A stretch of 64,000 nt of DNA from Aquila chrysaetos chrysaetos (lineage: Eukaryota; Chordata; Aves; Accipitriformes; Accipitridae): NCBI RefSeq assembly GCF_900496995.4, contig NC_044029.1:6386001-6450000 (forward strand). Direction: 5' to 3'. Position 1 is the first letter of the stretch. Every line of letters begins with the position of its first letter. A program made the position numbers and the translations under genes. Shown piece by piece: positions 1 through 14,371 of the stretch. The notes below the pieces were generated by a model. That model made no database searches. It worked only from the letters and a program-made list of their open reading frames with translations, and was not told the DNA's origin.

Positions 1-234
1 ACTGTTTTCCTAGTATTGATTGTAATGCAACACCTTACAAAGATGTGCGATATTAACTCTCCAATCCAGTTGTTTTGCAAAACTTTCACTACAGTTAAAT
101 TGTTCCTTATTTTATTAAACTTGAAAGAATCTATTTATATTGGATAACAGCATAAGTGTTTTTCTCTTTGTATTAAAATACCATGATTACAGTAATAGTG
201 TAATTTTAATGTATGCTAATTTTTTTTCTTTTAG
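1..234 (+). other. POC1B: POC1B intron, 3' part
   Basis: AT-rich intron end finishing in a T-rich polypyrimidine tract and TTTTAG at 234. Nothing else is recognised. Confidence 0.8.
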
Positions 235-303
235 GGACCTGTACTTTCTGTGGGTTTTTCAAAAGGTGGTGAAAAATTTGCCTCAGGTGGAGCAGATGCT
301 CAG
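235..303 (+). CDS. POC1B: POC1B exon: first part of the last WD40 repeat
   Basis: This 69-nt exon encodes 23 residues starting [15 protein letters not shown] and ending GGADAQ. The acceptor is a T-rich tract ending in TTTTAG at 234, and the donor is CAG/GTTTGT at 304. The sequence is the B-C strand portion of a WD40 blade and matches the final repeat of POC1 proteins. The open frame extends past the acceptor on the left, but the upstream residues are not WD-like, so the exon starts at 235. Confidence 0.92.
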
Positions 304-3300
304 GTTTGTGGTATTGTCTCTTTAAATTAAATGTCTTAATCTTTGTTACAGTGGATGGCAGTTAAATACAGTATGTCACAGTAACATGCTAATTACAGTA
401 TGTTCATATGCATTCTGTCTAGTAGTGAGTTATATAGACTTTGTTTAGCCTAAAGTTAAATTTGAGGAGAAAAATAAATACATCCTTTAAAAACTTGATC
501 TTAACTACTTTCAATTGGATGTTACGATGAGAAGACCACAATACTAGCCACTTCTTTGTTTATATATTAAAATAATGATTTTTAAATAGAAATATTTTAA
601 GTGTTGCAATTCAGTGTCAACAAAGTAGTTGTGTTGCAACTAGTATTAATGTCTACACGTGCCATTAGGTTTTCATGTCTTTTAAAGTCACTACTCTGTA
701 ATTGTAAGAATTAAGTTGTAATACTGGGAAAACTTTGTCTAGAATTGGCAAAAAAAATCTTGTGTTAGCTTTGCTAATTTACATTGGTGAAACAACAAAG
801 TACTGGATTTTGTACAGGGAAGAGTTGTTTTGAGCATTTAAAACAAATTATTTTAAATTGGACAGCAAATCATACAATTAATCTTCATCTGCTGTGATAA
901 ATCTCATAATTACAAAAATACTATCAAGCTTAGAATCATCTCTATCAGGTCTTTACTTTCTCCAGAAAGAACTTTTGTAGCCCAAGGCTTAGAGTTTGTC
1001 TGAAATATTCCTTAATGCTAGTTGTCTTTTTCATTGTTTCCTGTTATAAAAAACTAAAAGCTCAATGTAGACACAGAAAGCCATGCTGTAGAAATTAAGA
1101 TCTCTTGAATTTACCATAAATCATGTTTATATTCTGTTTTGTGGAGTTTGAAATATGTTTCAGCTAGTTACAGAGATAGTCTTGGAAAATAATAAATACT
1201 TTTGAATTAAAAACTTCAGTATCATTAGAAAGAATACAGTCTGTTTCTGGTTTTTACTTGATGCTTTGGGTAGCACACTTTCCAGAATGATTTGAAAGCA
1301 CTCAAAGAAAATAATTAAAATTGCTTTCTATCACAAGGCATTAGTAAGAAGCAGTGCCAAGACTTGCAGTTATTGGAAAAGTGAAAACATTAGCAAACTT
1401 CCAATATTAATTTTACAAGCATAAAAAAAAAAACAACCCAAGAATGGGGAAAAGATATTTACTCCTTGAGCCACTAGTCTAATCTTTTATTTTCCGTACT
1501 CAAGGGGTTTTTTTATGAGAATTTTTCTGTTCCAAAATGAACCTTTGATTCCTAAGTAATCCTGAATTGTTGACCTTACTTTTCATGAGTACTTTCTTTT
1601 GAGTTTTATGACAATTGATATATTAAACTTAACTTGAGAGGAAGCGAAGTACATGTAATAAACTACGTCACATGACAGAAGATTCATCTGAGAAGCTATG
1701 ATGATGGAAAGGACTTAAAGTATTAAGTAAGCCTTACTCAACCTCCCAAATAAATGCCAGCATACCCTGGGAATGCCTGTCTTCTTGCAAGATTCCTTTG
1801 AATTGGGGACCCCTGAATGACTTGCACGTTCAGTGCAGCCATGTCTTTGCCTTTCTTCTGCTCTGACTCCATGCTGTAGAGCTGGTGGCACATGGGATCA
1901 CGGAGTGAGTAGGTATTATAGTGCAAAAATCTATAAGATGACTCGTTTCTCAGCAGTTTGGTATAGTGGTTTCATGCTGAATGTGTGAGAGGTATGATCC
2001 GGTTTCATCAGGAAGTGCTTTCTTAGGTAAATGTTGAATTTAAAAAGTGGTCATAGTAGGTCTAGTAATGAATTCTGGTTTTATTTACCTTCCAGAAAGG
2101 CATGTTTTTATTTGTTGAAGTTTCTCCTTTTTTCTTGTGAACATTCCAGTGGGAGTGGGCTATTTATTTTGCTGTAACTTTCCTTTTGTATTCTAAGTTT
2201 TAAAATGTGCAGTGCTAACCATTGTGTGGTAACTGCCTATGTACATATCTTTATCTATAGTAAACATAAGACTTTATTCTTCAGGGTCCATTTTCTGTTG
2301 GTGTATACATACATGTACTCCACAAACATCCTTTTTTGCTGACTTTTCCACAGCCCTCTTCCAGGTCTGCCAGGAGAATAGTTGTGGGACCTCTTCTCAA
2401 CTCACTGTGACAGAATTCAGTTGGTTTACTGTAAATGTGGGGTGTATTCATTTGAAAAGTTCTGCTGGCAGATCAACAATGTCAAGCTGATGAGCAGAGG
2501 CTGGCCATAAAAGTATCATCTATCCCTTGTGCAGTATCCAAAAGATACTGTCTGCCCACAGCATGAGTGGGAGGCAGCTGATTCATTGTAAGTTTACCAC
2601 AGATTACTTGCTCTATACACATATTATTTCAAGACTATTACATTTTCAAACAACAGATAAAATCTGTTTTTCCTCCCATCAAAGAAGGAAAAGCAGTAAA
2701 TCTGCTTCTAGTTTCAAGTTTCTTTCTGGTTAGTGCAGAGCCAGCTGAAAACTTTGTTCAGAAGCACATTAAGTATTTGAAGCAAGCATTGGATACTTCT
2801 TCTGTTTCTCCCTGTTTGCTTCTTTCCCCAATCAAAAAAAAACCCAGAACGTGTAGAGTTCTGAAGTTCATGGTCTTCACACTTCTTGACTGTATGTGCA
2901 CATGACAAATTATTTCATTTACCTGCTTCCATGGAAGATGTAAGACCTTTTAAGCAAAAAACGAAAGTTATACCTATTCCTTTGGAAGGTACTAGCCTGT
3001 GCTGTTAATTCAGCTCTTACCGTATAGAAAAGACACCTAATTGTGTCTGGTGACTGCTCTGATGTAAAGGGAAATACTTTCTTATGGAATAACTATCTTT
3101 CTAGGGTTGTGCATAGTTGCTTTTACACTGTTTGCATTGCAGTTGAGATACTCAAGGCATATATGGATGTTTCCATGCTGGTTTTACTCTTACTAATTTT
3201 TGTTATCTGTAATGATGAAGCTGCAGTGGTATGGCCTTCCACTTCAGAGCAAAATGAAACATATTAGAGCTTGAGCAGCTCAAATGTTCACCACCGATGA

Positions 3301-6300
3301 AAGGTCCTACTTCTGCTGCTTCCTGCCTTGTACCCTGGTTTACACTCAGAGCTGAGCCAGTTTGAATTGTTAAACCAGCAGAAAATTAGCCTGAAAAAAT
3401 GGGGAAAAGCCACATAAAAAATGTGAATAACTTTATGCTCCATTGGCTGATGGAGGTAGTGGAACAACACAGCTGAGAAGGGGAGGGAGAGAAAGCAGGA
3501 CCTCCCTCTTACAGCACAGTGAGCTGCTGTGAATCAACTAATCCAACACCGAACTGTGCTCCAGGTGCCAGGTTCTGAGGCAGGTTTATATAGTTTTATT
3601 AATATAAAAAATTACCAAGATCCATGCATCCCACTTTCACTGTTACTAACGTCTGAGTTAGTTAGGGTCCATCTTTATTGGCACACTGTGTCTCCCAGCG
3701 CATACTGAGGGTCTTCCACTCCACAGAATCATGAAAGATGTTGAACTTGAAATGAACTTTAACAATGTAGCTACTTAGGAATAGATTAAAAATATGATTT
3801 AGTCTGCTTGGAATTTCTGTGAACAAGTATGTGATTTGTGCTGCTTATGTATAGTTTATTAATTTCTGAAAAATACTTTTAATGGCTGTCAAATATTTTT
3901 GGCTGGACAAGCAAGTAATTTTAAGTCAGATCATGGTCCCATCTTTGTTTCCTCTAATTTAGTAAGCAGCTATAAAAATCAACATTGGACTTCTGGAAAC
4001 TGCCGTCTTCTAAGTGTTATGAACTTCCTTCTTATTTTCTTTTTTCCCTTAGCACATAAAGTAACAAAGATGACACAAATCATGTAAACTTGTGATAAAC
4101 TTAAATTACTTACATATACAATTGTTTTGTGACATGAAAGAGCAATATTGTGTGTTATGATTTGGTTTCCTGGTCTATCCATAAGGCTGGATAGACTACC
4201 TTCTGCTGTCTTACCTCTGCATGCTACTACATTATTTCTGCATTTGGCCATGGTGTGACTGTTGTATATTGTTTCTACCTTGAATGTAATTGGACAAGGT
4301 TCAGAAAACAGATTCCTGTTGCTTAAATACTGGACCCAGGTGCTTTAGAGTTCTCTGGAACTCTGTCATTTCTCTTATCCCCTCAAACTTTCTTGTTTGA
4401 CCTGCAAGCCTTCATAGGGGATAGAAATTTGATAGTGTATGACCCCTTGATATGGCAGAAAAATAGCTTAGTAGAGTCCAGTGGGACAGAAGTTTGCTTT
4501 GTTTTATGATTATTGAGACATCTTTTTAGAGTTGGGGTTTTTTAAGTAGATTGAACCACACCTATGAGATCTGAAGTACGAGATACTCTGGGGAAGTGCC
4601 TGTGTTGTAGTAGAGATCAGAGTAAGTGATGACAGCAGGCTCATTCTGATGTTGTGATCTATTAGTAATAACAGACTTCACTGAATAATTGTTTTGAGCA
4701 CTGAATATGCTTCATGTAGTTACTGATATGATGGCTTCTTACAGGTATTACTATGGAAAACCAACTTTGATTCATTTGATTATAAAGAAGTTCTTAAACA
4801 CCATATTAGGAGAACACATATTGATGATCCTCCTCATCTTCTTGATATTTACCCGAGATCACCTCATCTCCATGATGGAAAGCCTCAGTCAGTTGAGGTG
4901 AGTGCAATATGAGTAGTATAAAGACTGAAAATATTTTGGTGGAGGAGAGGAACCCTGATAGAATCCATCACTAAGTATTCTCATGTGTCTGGTTCTGTTG
5001 TCAAGTTGGACATGAAGGTTTCTGATACTTAGCATTTTGGTCAGAACAAGAGCAGGGCAACTGCATGTATGATGAGCTTCGTAAACAAACTTCTTTGCCA
5101 GATTGTCATATTCATTGTAAGGTCAATGAATGAAATTAATTTTACTGGTCGCAGCCTTTGGTATAGGTGGTCAGTGATGGAACAAACTCAATCACAGTAT
5201 TTGCCAGCAGATTTAAACTACTTTTGCTGCATCAACAGTTTGCTTCAAGACCCATTCAAATTGCACCCAGTTATAACGTGTGCTAAACACACAAAGTAGC
5301 TTATAGCTGCAGGATTCAGCTGCTTTTTTTTTCAGGTCAACTTTTCCAGATTTCTGCTGTTCAGATGCTTGGTGAAGGTATGAATATTCTCTAAAGCAAT
5401 ATTCCAGATTTTGTCTTTTTTTTTTTTTTTTTTTTTCCCCTCCCCCCCCCCCCCCCCCATCCCTGGTCCCAGGTAACTGAGAAGCTCTGGAAAAGCATTA
5501 ATGAGTTCAGGCTAAAGTTAAACTAAGGCTAGGAAGCACCTCATTACCAAAACTGAAAAGGCACATAAAGGAAATCTGATAGTTGAATGTCAAGAAATTA
5601 TTCATCAGTTAGCTTTGACAGATTTCACTTAACCTAATGTCTGCATTTCTTAATGGCTGTAACATTTGTAGCAGCTTACATACAGGCTTCTGGGTTAGCT
5701 GCTATGTAGTAGTGAAAGGGCTCTATCTCCTTGTCATTTGTCATAGCAAAGTTTTGGACTCTTGTGGTATATTTTCTGGCCTGATTTCAGGATTTTAAGA
5801 ATAAAGTTGCTGTGTTTAGTTTTCTATTAACAGCACATTATCTGTAGAATATCTTGCTCTCAAATAAACAGGGAGTATGTTATATTCTTTAAGACAGAAC
5901 AGTGTCTGATAGTTTCAACAAAACTGATACTACTGTAATGCACTACATATTTGTAAATTTAATAATATAATAATTATTAGGATCTCTTCTGCAACTTATT
6001 TTCAGAATTAATGTAATAATAGTTTAGACATTGTTAAAGTGAAGTTATCAAGTTTTGTTGCTCCATATGTTTTTTTTTTTCCTAGTATCTCATCTGCACC
6101 TCAGACAAAATGCAGAACTGCTTGCTTTCTGTTTTTCTTTCCCATGAGAAACAGGGATAGATGATTGATCTTAACTAAACTGAAGTAACAGTATTTTAAG
6201 AGATGCAGTAACATATGCAAGAGTTACAGGGAGGCAGGGAAGGCAGTTCAAACACAGGGTATTTAAAAGCATAGATGACATTTTCAGGTTTGCTACAAGC

Positions 6301-9300
6301 CACTACAATGTCATCTAGACACTTGAGATATGTTATAATACATTGCCCCGAATTATGCTGAGCTGGTTAAGTTTAGTCCCCTCTAGCAGGAATGAAGATG
6401 GATTACCTAAGGATAAAGTTCAAGTGGTAGAACACAAAAAAAATTCAAGTGATGTACAGGTAGAACTCAAGAGGGAAGTAACTCTGTCCATACTTCTTTG
6501 AATTTGTAATGTCTTACGCTTCTTTAGGTTTGTTACTGCTTTTGGGTAGCTGTTGTTTCTCTGTCCCTATTTTCCTCGATGTGGCAGGGTCCCTGCTATT
6601 CCAGAACCTTGTTCTGGGGAAATAGTACACACAAAATGGAGCTGGCTTTGCTCAGAATTTACTCAGCTGGGTTCAGAGAGACAGTTGTAACGTTTTCACA
6701 CACCACAGTTGGAAATGCTGTTTGAATGAAACAGCTTGCACAAGGCCATTAAGAAGTGCAGGTACCACCTGGTGTTTTGCCTTCAGGGTAGTGACTGAAA
6801 TGTGGAGCTTGAGTGTACTTTCACCTTTTCTTAGAACTTTTCCTTATTCACTCTTCAAAGCTATACACAGAGCCAGTAATATTTAAGATACCTTCTCTCG
6901 TTTTTTTTTTCTCTCCCTGCCTACTTTTTGAAGCATAATTAACTTTTACAAGAAATTCCTTACTCATTTCTCCTCCTCTTCAGACCAGCAGTAGCCTCAA
7001 TTTTATCACAGTGTTGAATTTCTTGGTTTTGAATTATAAATCTTTACAACTGTTCTCCAACTGCACTGATCAATGTGATTCTTGAATATTTAAGTAAGTA
7101 GAAGTTTAAAGCTTATAATCATTACAATTTTTCAGACAACTTGGAAATGTAAGTAAATTGTTCTCTGAAGGCATCTACTTTTTTTAATTGACCATAGAGG
7201 TAATCTTGGGTGACCAGCTCAAATACAGGTGTCTAGCAGTATGTCTAAATTTAGCTGAGAGAAATCCCAGTCATTGTCTGTTTGGAATAAGGAGCTTTTG
7301 GAGATATTTGAAAATAGTATGTTTAATCAGTAATGCAGTTTTAGTGCAATACACTAAAAGAAATGCATTCCACTTGGTGACAGTTGTATTTCTGAATTTC
7401 CTGTGTTTGTACATAATTAATCTTTCATATACTAGAGACGTCTTTAAAGTAGATGGAAGATAGAAAAAAGTTTTCTTTAAAAACATAGCATTGAGGTTTG
7501 AACTTAAGATGTGTAGAGTTTATATCTTGAGCATGAAAAGCTACTATTGATTTAGTTACATCTTAAAATTTTCAGTGTAATTTCAGTTGTAAATATTTTC
7601 TTACCTGAAGGAAATCCAAATATACACTAGGTGGCAGTAGAAATAAGAATATATGGCTTGCTTGGCGTGAGGGTGCCAGTCTAGCCCAAAGAACAGTGCT
7701 TAGTCAAATTGAAAGCTAAATTTCTCTTGGTATGTTTGGAGCGGCTATTTCACAGCTAGCTACATTACTTTTCTAGGAAATATTTTGTGCGAGTCATTTG
7801 AAACTTCCTCTTTTAATTTTATTAATTTTTAGGGTTTTGATATAATATCAATGCCTTATGAAATGCATTATAAAAATAAAGGGAAGGGAGGGGGTTGAGA
7901 TTGGATATGCTTTACTAAAATCAACAGAGGGATATCTGTAGGGGCATAATCGTTTACTTAAAGCATATGGCTGAGAATCATATTCTTAGTTGGGCCTGCT
8001 TCTTTTGTTCTTCTCCTAGTGCTCTGTCCTAAGCAGTGATCCTAATTGCTGTCTCTCACTTTCTTTAAATAAAGTATTTTGGTTTCATTCCATTTCAGTC
8101 TTCAGAAATCTGTAATTCCTTACATGAAAGGTTCTGTAAAAACCTTCCTTCAAATATATTTTCTTGTGCTATGAATCAAAATGTGATAATTGCATCATTG
8201 TATTGGAAGAAGATAATGAAAATACTTGATATATCAGTTTACCAGGTAATTAAAGGAAAGCTTTGGAAGAGTGTTTTTGAAAACCTTTAATACATGATAG
8301 TTCTTTCCACCTTGCTTTTTAGCGTTCTGGTTTTTCTTTCTTGTTTTCTGAAGTTATGTCTTTCCAAATATGTTTGGGGAGATTATTTAGCAGCTAACTA
8401 CATCACCTTGTCAGGAAATGTCAAGTAATTGGAAACTTTTACACTTAGCTTCATTCTATTACCTCATTGATTTGTAGTGCAATATTAAATACAAATATTT
8501 GCAAGAAGGGTTTAGCTACAGCCTCCATGTTTTTGTGCTCTTTTCTTTAGACACTTTGCTATTTTTGACTTCTGGTTTAACAATTTTATAGATATATAGA
8601 TATAGCTTTTAATATGTCGTGTGACAGTTCCTGCACCACTAGTCAGTGTTTGCCATGCCCCTCATCCTCCCCTTATCTCTGATAAAGCAGTAAGCAGAAC
8701 TATATGCAGAGGAGACTTTTGTTCCAGCTCCAGGATGTGACACTGGCACATAAAGAGCACATTTTCTTAATCATACCATGTATTTATTTAGCAACCCTGT
8801 ATCAAGAAAAGCATTTAACTCATTCTACAATATCCCTGATGTATATAACAAGGAGATATCTCAAAGAAGATGTTTCAAGAGCTATTAGTAATAATACTAC
8901 AGTAGCTCCTCTACATTAGAGTATTGATAGGTGAGAGGCACCTGATGTCCTTCTTCTGCAGAGTCCTGCAGATGCATTGTCCTCTCTTCAGTGCCCAAAT
9001 AATGCATGTCAGAAAAAGACTGTAGGCTTAGCTGCCTATAGTGTGATTGACGTTCAGGTAATGTGTTAATTATGTTTATTACAGGACTGACTGAAGGTCA
9101 GAAGCAAATGACCCTGGTTATGCTGAGCACTAAACAATGTAAGCTCTTCAGGACAGTTGTCTGTTTAAATATACAGGATATGTATAGAGGGAGAAAAAGC
9201 AAAATTTGCAGTTCCCCTCTTCCTCACCTTAACTCTGATGAAGGGTTAAGCAATACTATATGCAGAGGAGACTTTCATTAGTCATGTTTCTGTAGAGAAG

Positions 9301-12300
9301 AAACTAAAGGAGAAGTCCAGTTAAAATGGCAGAGCTTTCAGATAAATGGGAAATTATTACTTAGACCATGTTACCTGGCTTCGGTTCTCCTTTTTCCCTT
9401 TCTTTCCTCCAAGTCCATTTGACAAAATTGGAAGAAAGCAAGACTTGATCCTAATATCTACAAATTGAGGGAGAATTTTAAGTTATCAGCTCTGATGGCC
9501 CTGTAGCAGGATGGGTTTTCCTGATTGTCTCTGGGTAGCTCATTCTCAATTGATGCAACTACAATCTGAGTTAAAAGACAGAAAACCTACAAAAAAGAGC
9601 TCATGGATGAAGAATGGTTTGTTGAAACTGCAATCCAAGAAGGAGCTAAACACTGCTAGTCAGAAAGGTGAACTAGCTTAAAAACAGAATTAAGATCTCC
9701 CCTTAAGGAAGGGTTGTCATCTCTGATTTGTAAGTGCTGCAAAGTGTGAGGATCACTTTCAGCTTGAATAATCAGGTAACATCCGTATTTAAATGTATTT
9801 TTGCCTTCTAGCTTGCTAGTAAACTTTGTTCATCTTCTTCCTTCTCCCCCACATCCACATTTACCGAGGAAGATTTTACTTCTATTAGTTTTAACAAATT
9901 TCTGCATGTAAGTTAAGGAAATCCAAATGAACGGAATGAAAAGGCTTCAGGCAGTACAAGATGCTATTGCCTGCCTTCCCTGGCTACTAATTCCAGTTTT
10001 AAGATCTCATTCTGGTTACTTAACAAATGGATCTCTGACCTAAAAATCTATATACCAACGTATGGACAGGGATTTTTGCTTGTGGAAATAGCACTGAAGC
10101 TGTTACTGAGTGAGCAGCTCTGGCTGAGCCAGAGTTTTGACAGCCTTCAGGTGAAATAGTAGGCTCTTTCTCCTTGAAAAGACAAAATAAAGTGACCCTT
10201 GTATCTAATAAACTTTCAGCAACTAAAATATAAACCTGTCACTAGGCAAGTGTGAGTTTTAGGGGTTTTCTTTATTTTTTTCCACTTCCAAGTAAGATGG
10301 TTGGAATTAATGCTATCTCTGATAAGGCCACTGTTGGGTTACTGATGACAAGTTGAATAGAGGAAAGTTCATTTCTATTTACTCCACCAGACTTCTTGGT
10401 GATTTGAAAGTCATCTAGTCTTCCTGTGAATTTTGTCAGTTCATAAAATAATAAGAATAGTACTTCCATACATCGCCCTGAGAGGGCAAACGTATTAGGA
10501 TGTCATACACCTGGTTAATACAATAGTAGGAAAAATACACACACAGATTTTTATAGGGAGGATATTTTGATCCTTAGGTGAAACCATAAGATAAATAAAG
10601 GCAGCAGCTTTCTCAAACTTTATATCCTCTTATATTTTGTTAATGCTTCACTTTCAGGAAAGGACATGAGCAAAATATTGCTAAAGTTAAAGATTAACTC
10701 CTATAACCAACAATAAGTGAGTAGTCCAACTGTGATATTAAGACATCGAAATCACAGATGTTATGATGACATATCTGATCAATCAGCCTCTGACATTATC
10801 CCAGTATAAAGCAGTTTTTCCTGTAGTTTTAGGAACAGCATGATTTGTGTTTGGCTGGTTAACTTATCACAGATTTCAGCATTACCTCCTACCTGTTTTC
10901 CACAACAGTGTTTTTCAATTTATTTTGACAGTCAGGGTTGGCACGTCAGAAGCAAGCACGTCGACAGTCTGTTTGGTTGCGATAGATGACTTGAGGAACT
11001 CGAGTGTGAGCTGGGAACCGATCGATCTGGGCTGCTAAGTGTGTGCTCGCTTTCAGCTTTGGTGCTAATGGTGTACCCACGTCAGTAAGGCAACTGGGGC
11101 TTAGGGACTGGACTGGTGCACGCCTTCCTATGCATTGCTGAGCCAGAGTGGCTGCAACTGCATTGAGCCTAGCTCAAGCTGAGCGGTAGCGGGACTTCGA
11201 AGCTGCGGTATGAGACCGAGTGAGGATGTGCCCTAAGTAAACTACAACAGGCAGGGGACCAGTGTAACGTAAAAAAACATAGTTGTATATGGAAACCTCC
11301 ACAAGTGGAAGGCTACTGCTGTCCTTGGGCTGTAACAAGCTAATTGAGCATCATTGCTAGAAGGCAGCTCTGGAGTCCAGAGTCCGCTTCTGCCAGGGAC
11401 AGTTCTCTTGGTGGAAGGAGGAATAGGAAAGATGGCCTTACAACTGCCCCCACAGGTGATTGATGCTGGAAAGTAAAACACAAAGGTGACTTTCAGGTGC
11501 CCTTATAGTTGTTGTGCACATGCAAAAACTTTCAAAAGCACCTGCAGGTGGCAGTTACAGAGTTGGGAAATTTTCTGAATACTTCCTACTGTTCAGTATT
11601 TCAGCAGCATCGTTGGCCACTGTTAATTGCATGGCTTCAGGCTTGGGCAGGTTTTGAGTTAGTTGTCTTAGTAAATCAATTTCAAACTAGTAATTTCATT
11701 TTTTATTGATCTGTCGTACAGCTGAACTTCTTAATGCTTGCACCTCTTGTGGTAGAAATCCTCTGAGTTAGTTTTGGGTGATGGAAGTTTATGAAATATA
11801 AATTATATTTCTGTAATAAATGCATATGTGGATTCTCTTTCTGTATTATATGATTGCATTTTACGTGGTTGTAGGGTAACATCCTATCTTTATTTTTACA
11901 ATTTTTAAAGCCTGTTTCCAGTCCTTAGTGAGTAGTGGTGCCTTAATGTAGCAAGTGGTCCTTTTTATTTCAGTCTTATTTCCCTTTCTCTACTGGTGCT
12001 GAAATAATAATATTATAATTCATTTTCAACAGGTCAACCCTACCTTTGATGTGACTAATACGCAAACACCCGACCCACCTGTCATAGAGATTAGTTCATC
12101 TTTCAGTACTGCCGTAAGTTGCCTTCTGAGAGGTGGGGGGGGGAAGAAAAAAGATAGGGTATAGCTTAAACTAACAGGTTATTGAAAATGTGCTCTTTCT
12201 GTCTCTTTGAATGAAATTTTTTTTTTAACAACTGTTGACTGCTCAGAGCTCAATATCCGAACTTATCAACTTAAGCTTTCTTTCACAGTTCCCAAGGCTA

Positions 12301-13535
12301 ACCAGAAGATGGTGTAATAGCAAAGCTTTCACGTTTTACTAGTAATTTTACCCATATACTAAGCAGAATTTCTAATTATAAGCCCATGCTAATTATATCT
12401 AAATATTACTGTTAAAATTTGTGGCTTATTCTCAAACACTTCTTGTAACTCTTTGTCTTTATCTGCAAATAATCGGAAACCTGAAGAATAGTTGCCTCAC
12501 TGATAAAATTCCAAAATTGTTCCTTTTCTTTAATTTTTCTCCTTTTATGGCACCTAGTAGTTCTCTAGGAGAAAAAAAAAAGTAACACATTTTAAGACAG
12601 AATTATAGGATTAGATCCTTCTAGTGTTAGCTTTTCATATGACATTGGTATGGCATGTGGGAGGAAAGGAAGGCAATGTTTTAACGGTAGTTTCGTAGGA
12701 GGAGAAATATGCTCTCCTGGTATGAAATCTAAAAGACGTACTGTTCTAGTATTAGGTTAAAATGAGAATTTCTCTTTTAGCTCTAAATCTGTTCCTGTGA
12801 AGGCATAAATTGTATCTTGAGCAATTTTAGTTGCCATAACAAGAGTTTGTGTGGCTGAAGGGTTAATACATGTGAATAGGCAGCAGGTGTGGTTTCTGCT
12901 GTTCTATTTTGTCATGAATGCTTTATGAAAAGGTATTTTGTGAAAGTGCTTTATGAAATTCTTTAAGATCATTTATTGAAGATCATGATACAGAGGTTGA
13001 TGTCTAAGAGAAACTTTTTCTCCAAAACAAATAATCATATAATAACTTTTATTTGAGATGATAATTCCGTATATATTAAGGTTTAGCAGTTGTGTTGTGT
13101 TTTCACAATGGAAATATGGTTCTTTAAGGTAACTTCTGTCAAAAGTAATTTTCAGACTTACAGAAGTCTCTTTAGTGGGCTTGACAGACAGTGGATTGTG
13201 GTGGATATAACTTATTGGCTACCTATCACTTTAAAATACTCTGTGTTCATTACTTCCTGATCTTAATAACGATCACAGAATTCAAACGTATGGTTACACT
13301 GTAATTCTTTGTTACATACCTATAAATCTGCCAATCATTTAATCTCCTCCATTAATTCTTCTAATATGAGAGCAGTTTATAAAACTTCATGCCCAGAACT
13401 CATAGTAGGAATAAGTTGACCCACTAGAGACAGCATCCTTTTGATTACTGGCTGGCTTGCTTTACAGTCTTTCTCGTTACAAAAATGTTGCTTCAGAATT
13501 CATGCATTTTGGCTGTGTCAGTAATCACTACCGGT

Positions 13536-13569
<34 letters not shown>

Positions 13570-14340
13570 TTATCTTAATCTCCTGTTCACCATTGATTCT
13601 CACTTTTCTGCCTCTCAGCATTCACTGTCTGCATCTTTTTTCCATCTAGCAACATTTTTGTATACTTGTTACTTGGACTACAGCCTTAAGGACAACTGCT
13701 CTGTCCAACACACCACTATTGACACAAATCCAGAAACCATTGGCATGTCTTCTCTGCCACTAGCATCCTTCCTCCCCCATAGTAAGTAACACTTTCCCCA
13801 ACCTTGCCAGCCTGGCTGGTCCTCCCTACTTTTTAATGTCAGTTCATCATTTAGTGTCATCATCCTCTTCAGTGTCTGTCTGCTGCATTACCAGCTTCTG
13901 TTGTTTGTGGAATTATCACCTGTTTCTTAATCAGGCCAGCCATCCAGTCTCTTTGTGTCTTGTTTCCAAAGGGTTCTGGATCTCACCGACTTGGACCTTT
14001 TCATCTGAAGCTGGCTCAATTTCCCTAATGTGTAGAAGCCCTGCCTATAAAGGCTTCATGTGTTCTTTATAAAAATCAAAGGGGGAAGGGCAGATGCTGG
14101 ATTTCTTCCCATCCCACCTTCACTGCCAGTTTTCCTCTTGATACTGTTTGACCTCACTTGAATGATACTGTGTTTGTGTGTTATTTGTGTATTTATTATT
14201 TGTTTAATCCTCCTCTAACTTGAGGTTACCAACCTCTAGTCTAATTCATCCTCCTCCCCCATCCCTCTCCCTGATTCCAGCCCCCTGGGTTGTTCTTTTT
14301 CTACTGGTTATCAAAGACAATATCACTGTACACTTTTCTC

Positions 14341-14371
<31 letters not shown>

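Larger units (their letters stand above)
4898..12032 (+). other. POC1B: POC1B intron (7.1 kb)
   Basis: Mostly AT-rich. It contains an adjacent T and C homopolymer (5416-5458), two pairs of short diverged direct duplications (7728/8363 and 8655/9213) and a CpG-rich patch at about 10930-11240. No nested gene is recognised. Confidence 0.85.

Noticed and set aside
3721-3780. CR1 3' end (CACAGAATCATG-like)
   Set aside because: Only a few positions match and no CR1 body follows.
13457-13789. 110-codon frame with polyproline
   Set aside because: The prolines come from the 33-base C homopolymer; nothing else suggests coding.
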